Shown: positions 59,437 to 64,000 of the stretch, in pieces | Numbering within the stretch: position 1 is the stretch's first letter | Layout: each line of letters begins with the position of its first letter | NCBI RefSeq assembly: GCF_029784165.1 | Contig: NC_073696.1 | Span: 171,420,912-171,484,911 of the forward strand | Source of the DNA: Wyeomyia smithii | Lineage: Eukaryota; Arthropoda; Insecta; Diptera; Culicidae | Length of the DNA stretch: 64,000 nucleotides | Reading direction: 5' to 3' | Program-made: the position numbers and the translations under genes | Notes under the pieces: generated by a model | Database searches by the model: none | Told to the model about the DNA's origin: nothing | What the model saw: only the letters and a program-made list of their open reading frames with translations

Positions 59437-60654
59437 CTGAACGTTACTGTTGTTCTGAGAGCTAGATCCAGAATGCTCTTCTACGATGCGAACCCGTCTT
59501 CTTCTACATGTTGCAGCGAAATGACCTCGAAGACCGCAAGCGTTGCAGTTTCTGCTCAGCGCTGGACACAACCGGTCACTATGCGCTGCTCGATTACACC
59601 GTGAACATCGCTCCTGCCGACGCGTCGATGGAATTTCCCAATTTCGTCCAGTGCTACGGGCCAGTTTCCGCCTAGAATCAAACTCTCTTTCATCTGCTGC
59701 CATACGCTTGCGTTGTACACTGTCACGAGATTGCGCATGTGTAATCGCCATAGCCATTGTTGAATCTAAATGTGTACTTTCTAATGGTAGTGAATCAACT
59801 TGAAACGCCTCGTCCCGTGTTGCCGACTGCACAATAAAATTTGTGTCATAACCATATGTTCGTGCTGTTTTAGCTAATTCGCGATTTTTCAGACCCTTCA
59901 AAAGTTGTGTTTTTACGAATCGGTCTTGGTCGGAGAGACTATAACCGCACAACCACACTTTCTCCATTAATCTTGCATGGAAATTTACAGCCGACTCTCC
60001 ATTCTCCTGTCGCATACCCGAGAATGCATCATGCTCTGCTGAAGTATCGGTCATTGCTTTTAAATAATCTTCGACATTCTTCACGAAAACTTTGTAGCAT
60101 TCGGAATCGACTGTAACAGGGCGAAGCTTAGCCGCACGAACTATAGCTTGAAGCTCGTCACCAATAGAAAGAAATAATAGTTGTGATCGCTTAACCGGAT
60201 CGTGCGCATTGGATTAAGATGCTGCAATTTCAAAATTTTCAATATATTTCGTCCAAGCTTCCCACATTTTGTTAGCCGGTATGCCTTTTGGGAACGGTTT
60301 GATGTTATCCCATCTTATGTTTTGTAAGTTGTTGTTGGTCGATGAGGTAACCGCGTCCTGTCTGTCATTCATGACTCCAATGCTCAAATTTTGTTCCCTG
60401 TTTAGTTGGTTGGTACGTGCTAATTCAGTAATGGCTTGCTCAAGCTCACTCACCCTTTTCCTCAATTCCATGTTTTCATTACCAGGATCGATTTCCGTCT
60501 GATAATGACTATACAGATTACCCTGAACTACATGTTCATCGTGTGACTCGGCAACACGAACATATTTTCCCCGACTTAACGAGAGATCATCATCCGAGCT
60601 ATCTGTAAACTCTTCATTAGCCGGAGCGCGAACATATTTTCCCGGACTATACAT
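59425..60654 (-). CDS. gypsy Gag, interrupted by one in-frame stop
   Basis: ATG at 60654 opens an acidic N-terminus with two GKYVR repeats, a coiled-coil-like segment (MELRKRVSELEQAITELART) and a capsid start (WTKYIENFEIA). A single TAA at 60214-60216 breaks the frame, but the same frame stays open on the far side to 59425. There it carries the capsid core (FSGMRQENGESAVNFHARL, LLKGLKNRELAKTA) and two knuckles, CSRCNRAAHSDRLC and CNACGLRGHFAATC (both CX2CX4HX4C). An Arg-rich tail follows. Total span is about 410 codons. With the intron-like gap spliced out, Gag would continue into Pol. Confidence 0.85.
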
Positions 60655-61076
60655 TTTGCAGTCGATTTTGTTGTATGCTTCAATCGCTTAAAACTTTCCT
60701 AAACTAAAGAAAAAAAAGGAATTCGTGCCAATAATGAGCGAGGTTGAGGCATTTGCAAGACAGTGATGAAATAAACTATGTCGATAGCATTACCAAAACA
60801 AACAAATCCGAAAATAAGTTTCATCACTATAACATATAGGTTCGTTCACGTATCCCTTTCTCGCTGCAATAACGTATAAGGAAAGTGAAAAAAAAGAATA
60901 TCTAAATTTTTTTTTCCATTCTCTCATGTGCCTGTTTCGAGTTACAATCACACACAAAAAGAAACAAATTCTCCCGAGGGTTCCTTTTCACGAGCGCCAT
61001 TAACATCGAACCTGTTCCGCGCTATTTCACATCGATTCTTCGCTCAACGAAAAAGAAAAAAAAAGTTTCAATCGCT

Positions 61077-61445
61077 GCTCGTCTTTAGCTATCTTACTTT
61101 CCGCTTCCCCCTCCCGCTCGTCCCGAGCTATCATTTTCTTGTGCTCGTCCCGAACTATGGTTTTCTTTTGTGCTCGTCCCGAGCTTACAAAAAAAACTGA
61201 TCGCGGCTCGTCCCGAGCAATTACACTCTCTCACGCTCGTCCCGAGCTATTGTACTCTAGGGCCCGTCACGAACTCAAAAAAAGAGATTCGATCATTCCC
61301 ACATCATGTTCGCGCTCGTCCCGAGCTATGATGTTCTTCTATGCTCGTCCCGAGCTGCTTTACTCAACTATTTTAAAAGCTGACTATTATATTATGCCCA
61401 TCTCGAGCTCACACAAACACATTCTAATAATGCTCGTCCCGAGCT
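61077..61445 (-). promoter_or_regulatory. array of 11 dyad motifs in the gypsy leader
   Basis: On the minus strand the motif is AGCTCGGGACGAGC (an inverted repeat GCTCG-x3-CGAGC). Copies start at 61077, 61116, 61143, 61172, 61206, 61235, 61262, 61314, 61343, 61396 and 61432. Six are exact, two differ at one position, and three are weaker (11 of 14). Spacing is often 27-29 bp. It lies between PBS and gag, where Drosophila gypsy has its insulator. Confidence 0.75.
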
Positions 61446-61622
61446 ATTTCATTTCACTTATATTCAAGATAAGAAATTAAATGGCTGACACAAAATCACT
61501 GCCTCACAAATGACACCGTTTCACTTTTTGTTACTGCGTACACGATGAGTGATACCGGTATTTTCTTTTTATCTAGTTCCTTATCTTTATCTTTATTTAT
61601 TACTCCCAAATGGAGCAATAAA

Positions 61623-61640
61623 AACCTGTCTCGGTCGCCA
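61623..61640 (-). other. primer binding site
   Basis: Two bases inside the 5' LTR the minus strand reads TGGCGACCGAGACAGG. The TGG start is complementary to the CCA end of a tRNA, as expected. It resembles Arg-type PBSs of some fly gypsy-group elements, recalled and not checked. Confidence 0.75.
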
Positions 61641-61642
61641 AA

Positions 61643-61875
61643 TGTGTGATCGCCATTTTGGCGTCGATCACTCATCGTGCAGCAGATGCACACTGGACTT
61701 ACCTGTACGGGAGCTAACTGCGTAATGAAAGCAGACGGTATCACCGAATAACCCGACAGTCATTCGAGCTTAATAAATACGAACCAGAGCGAGAGGGAGC
61801 CGAAGTGTCATCGATGCTGAGGACCTGCGTGTACTGTTTCGCTGTCTTCTATTATAGACTGGCGTATACCACACA
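61643..61875 (-). repeat. 5' LTR
   Basis: 233 bp, identical by reading to 55889-56121. On the minus strand it has a CTATAATAG TATA-like box about 20 bp from the start and a perfect donor-like CAG|GTAAGT with the GT at 61702-61701. Confidence 0.95.
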
Positions 61876-62704
61876 GTACTGATACACTGCACTGATTCTG
61901 CTGCTGCTGCTGCTGCTAAGGGAGGACTGCTGTATTCGCAGTCTAGAATTATAATGAGCGGCTTCGGGTGAAACAGGCTCTTATATAGGCCAAATAGCAC
62001 ATTTCAGATGGCAAGGTCTATGATTCTGTCGACCGTGCTTGCTTCATATAACGACCAATCAGAGGCCGAATTTTTCGTTTTGACAAGGCCTGACTATTTT
62101 CAATAGTACAATAGTTTGAATAATAAAATTACAATTAGCTGCATTTGGGAAGAATCTTAGAAGTTTTTCCAATCTACTGCTGCAAGAACGAAGGAAATCC
62201 ATCGAATACTAACCGATTTATTAGCATTTGAAATTGGACATATTTTCCACTTTTTTCGGTTTTAGATTTTCATTTCACATCCCTATGTAGCCGAACTTCC
62301 TGAGAGAAGTATTCTACTTCAAAAAATCTGCAATATCTGTATTCTGTAATACAGACTCGTATTGCTTTTTCAGTTCAAAAATCTGTAAAATACAGAAAAA
62401 TCTGTATATGTGGCATCCCTGCTCCAGAACCGTCTTACTGATTCTGGTATTTCGTTTCGGCAACATAATGGACAAAATGCCTTTCTTTTGGTGGTTGTTG
62501 AGCTTGAATTGGTTAAAAGCAAAACAAACTATAAATTATGATTAAACATAACCGCTCGTTTTTGGCTTATGTGTGCCATAGTCGAACCGTGCCAAAATTG
62601 AACCGTGCCGAACAGAGTCTTAATTCTCAAAATGAAATATAAAACTATCGTAGTCCTACGTCAAACATGCGGTCGTGTCTTGGATACCACCCTCGTACTA
62701 TTTT

Positions 62705-63315
62705 TGAAATGGGGGATTTGTTAGTAGCTTAAGTATTTATGTTAAATATTAGTAAAAAATGAGTATGTGTGTTCAATCACAACTGGTGACTTCTCAACAC
62801 TGTTAGAAATTTGTAACTTTAATTGTTAGCATTTGTTTGCTTTCGCAATTAGGACTTATCATTCGTAGGAAAAAAAGGAAGTAAACTTACAATTAAATAA
62901 ATTAAATTGCTAACTTATTGGCTATAAAGAGAGCTTATCGTAGCAATTGAGGATTGCAACAATTTTTGTCGAAAATTGTTAATAATTTTATTTGACATAG
63001 CTTCTAATGGTTTAACACCAGTAAATCTATGTAATTCGAGTCTACCAAACCAAGGAGGACGCTTCAAAATCATTTTCAGAATTGAATTCTGAATCCTTTG
63101 GAGCGTTTTCTTCCTTGCTGAACAGCAACTTGACCAGATCGGTACAGCATAAAGCATTGCTGGTCTAAAAATTTGTTTGTAAATCAAAAGCTTGTTCTTT
63201 AAACAAAGTTTAGAATTCCTGTTAATGAGAGGATATAAACATCTCGTATATTTGATGCACTTGGCTTGTATACTCTCAATGTGCTCTTTGAAAATAAGTT
63301 TTTGCCATTCAAACT
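62705..63315 (-). pseudogene. 5'-truncated jockey-like non-LTR element
   Basis: From about 63315 the minus strand is open to 62915 and reads FEWQKLIFKEHIESIQAKC, KYTRCLYPLINRNSKLC, IYKQIFRPAMLYAVPIWSSC and LQRIQNSILKMILKRPPWFG. This is the RT-thumb and C-terminal region of jockey-group elements. A 3' UTR of about 200 bp follows, ending near the tttttgaaatggggg block at 62700. No catalytic RT or endonuclease is left. The copies at 1-290, 6385-6640 and 7309-7511 belong to the same family. Confidence 0.75.
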
Positions 63316-63319
63316 GTAT

Positions 63320-64000
63320 GACGACGATTTCTGCGACAAATTCGGCGCGTTTTGTTGTGAAAGAAACAGGTAATATTAAAATGTCAGTGATTTTTACAGT
63401 TGCATAACATTAGATATCATTATCATATAATTATGCTTATTTGATATAAATTGGCCAAAACACCACGCCGGTGACTTTTTTTGAAAAATTTTCAATGTGT
63501 GTCTAAAAATAGTAAAACGGTACAATATAATCGTAAAATGATCGAAAAAACGGTTCTGACACTTTCAAAACGGTACGCCTGGTCAGCCTTTTCAACTAAT
63601 TTTTATTTGTGTAAATTGTTCAGTAAGAGGTGGGATCGTTACAATGACTGGTGATTACAATGGGTTTTCACTCATAATTGTCCCTGATAAATCCGTAGAT
63701 CTGGCAAGCCTGCCTGACGACTCTGTTGATATTGGTTTGGTTTTTACTTGCGAAAGTGAAGGAGGGAAATATTTTTGCTTTTGTTTTCACACATAAATTG
63801 ACAATTATGTTGGTAATCGCTGATTATCGCGTGGTTCTGCTGTGGATTGTATTGCCCCTTGCATGACTATTTAGACTTCTGTGATAATCATTCATTGCCC
63901 AATTACTTATTTCGCTCTATCAATTTGACACCTCAGTAGCGCAGTGGCGGTTTGTTTGTGTTCATTGCTTGTTTTATTTTTCATTTGCAACATTAAGTAT
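63320..64000. other. intergenic, no gene recognised
   Basis: AT-rich with no recognised repeat terminus or coding pattern. The ORF at 63192-63407 is the antisense of the RT fragment and is not a gene. Confidence 0.5.

Larger units (their letters stand above)
55889..61875 (-). mobile_element. Ty3/gypsy LTR retrotransposon, recent insertion
   Basis: This 5987-bp element has two 233-bp LTRs that I read as identical, TG...CA ends, and a 5-bp GTACT duplication (55884-55888, 61876-61880). Reading the minus strand the order is 5' LTR, PBS, a leader with dyad motifs, gag, an intron-like gap, pol (protease, RT, RNase H, integrase), PPT, 3' LTR. There is no env. Identical LTRs imply a young insertion. 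A stop in gag and a one-base frame change in pol would nevertheless block a continuous product unless they are assembly errors or are bypassed. Confidence 0.95.
55505..62100. repeat. unit B of the duplication, split by the gypsy element
   Basis: The same block order as unit A, but the gypsy element (55889-61875) is inserted in the gctatcgatgctgg-rich middle with a GTACT duplication. The left part is 55505-55888 and the right part 61881-62100. It has the same cttatatagg box near 61980. Confidence 0.55.
54534..62320. repeat. inverted pair bounding the inner nested segment
   Basis: GAAGTAGAATACTT at 54534 and its inverted copy ending at 62320 extend imperfectly for about 32 bp (both reach a TCGGCT block). 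They may be the ends of an insertion inside the hAT-like element. No target duplication was found. Confidence 0.4.
50452..62421. mobile_element. hAT-like element, 12 kb across, with nested insertions
   Basis: The left end CAGGGTTGCCACATTTATAT and inverted right end CAGGGATGCCACATATACAG are followed by repeated ATCTGTA/TACAGAT motifs. The flanks are an exact 8-bp direct repeat CTCCAGAA (50444-50451 and 62422-62429). CAGGG termini with an 8-bp duplication fit hAT. The interior is mostly later insertions: 51290-54430, the 54.5-62.3 kb unit, and the gypsy element. A decayed transposase-like tail lies at 50640-50870. Confidence 0.7.

Noticed and set aside
61077..61445. CRISPR-like regularly spaced repeats
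   Set aside because: Irregular spacers, an insect genome, a location in a retrotransposon leader and no cas genes rule this out.

Overview
The window is nuclear DNA of an insect, most probably a culicine mosquito (Aedes-like). This rests on one spliced insect-type gene with very long introns, AT-rich spacers, and a dense mixture of non-LTR retrotransposons, tRNA-derived SINEs, MITEs, hAT and mariner remnants and a Ty3/gypsy element. The species is inferred from this mix and was not confirmed by any search.

The one clear host gene is pico, the insect member of the MIG-10/RIAM/Lamellipodin adaptor family, on the + strand. Three coding exons (39950-40794, 40855-41230, 41284-43068) encode an N-terminal talin-binding-like helix, a Ras-association domain, a PH domain and a long Ser- and Pro-rich tail with Ena/VASP-type proline runs. 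A candidate first coding exon (19198-19251) has an upstream in-frame stop, a strong splice donor and matching phase. If it is right, intron 1 is about 20.7 kb and most transposons at 19-40 kb lie inside it; the predicted protein would be 1019 residues.

Layout. 1-18 kb: 3' ends of a jockey-like element, a hAT MITE with an exact 8-bp target duplication, a PIF-like MITE, a TA-flanked element, a 39-bp-stem hairpin, SINEs, a decayed RTE-like element, and a pogo/Tc1-like element filled by later insertions. 19-40 kb (intron 1): a CTGCC-ended MITE, a dead mariner, an R1-like fragment lying between two long (TA)n tracts, a nearly full-length but broken APE-RT-RNase H non-LTR element (29.6-35.4 kb), and a 260-bp MITE. 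40-43 kb: pico. 43-50 kb: its 3' flank and several MITEs, one of them inserted in another. 50.4-62.4 kb: a nested block bounded by hAT-like termini and an exact 8-bp duplication, which contains a minisatellite-rich repeat, a duplicated unit with TATA-like boxes, and a Ty3/gypsy retrotransposon (55889-61875, minus strand). 62.7-64 kb: another jockey-like fragment and featureless DNA.

The gypsy element is the most notable object. It has two identical 233-bp LTRs, a 5-bp GTACT duplication, PBS and PPT, Gag with two zinc knuckles, and Pol. Gag and Pol lie in different frames, separated by a 136-nt stretch that looks exactly like a phase-0 spliceosomal intron. Its leader carries 11 copies of a 14-bp dyad motif, placed as the insulator sites are in Drosophila gypsy. 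A second theme is a set of MITE families whose terminal motif is reused internally, with the internal copy matching the terminal one family by family.
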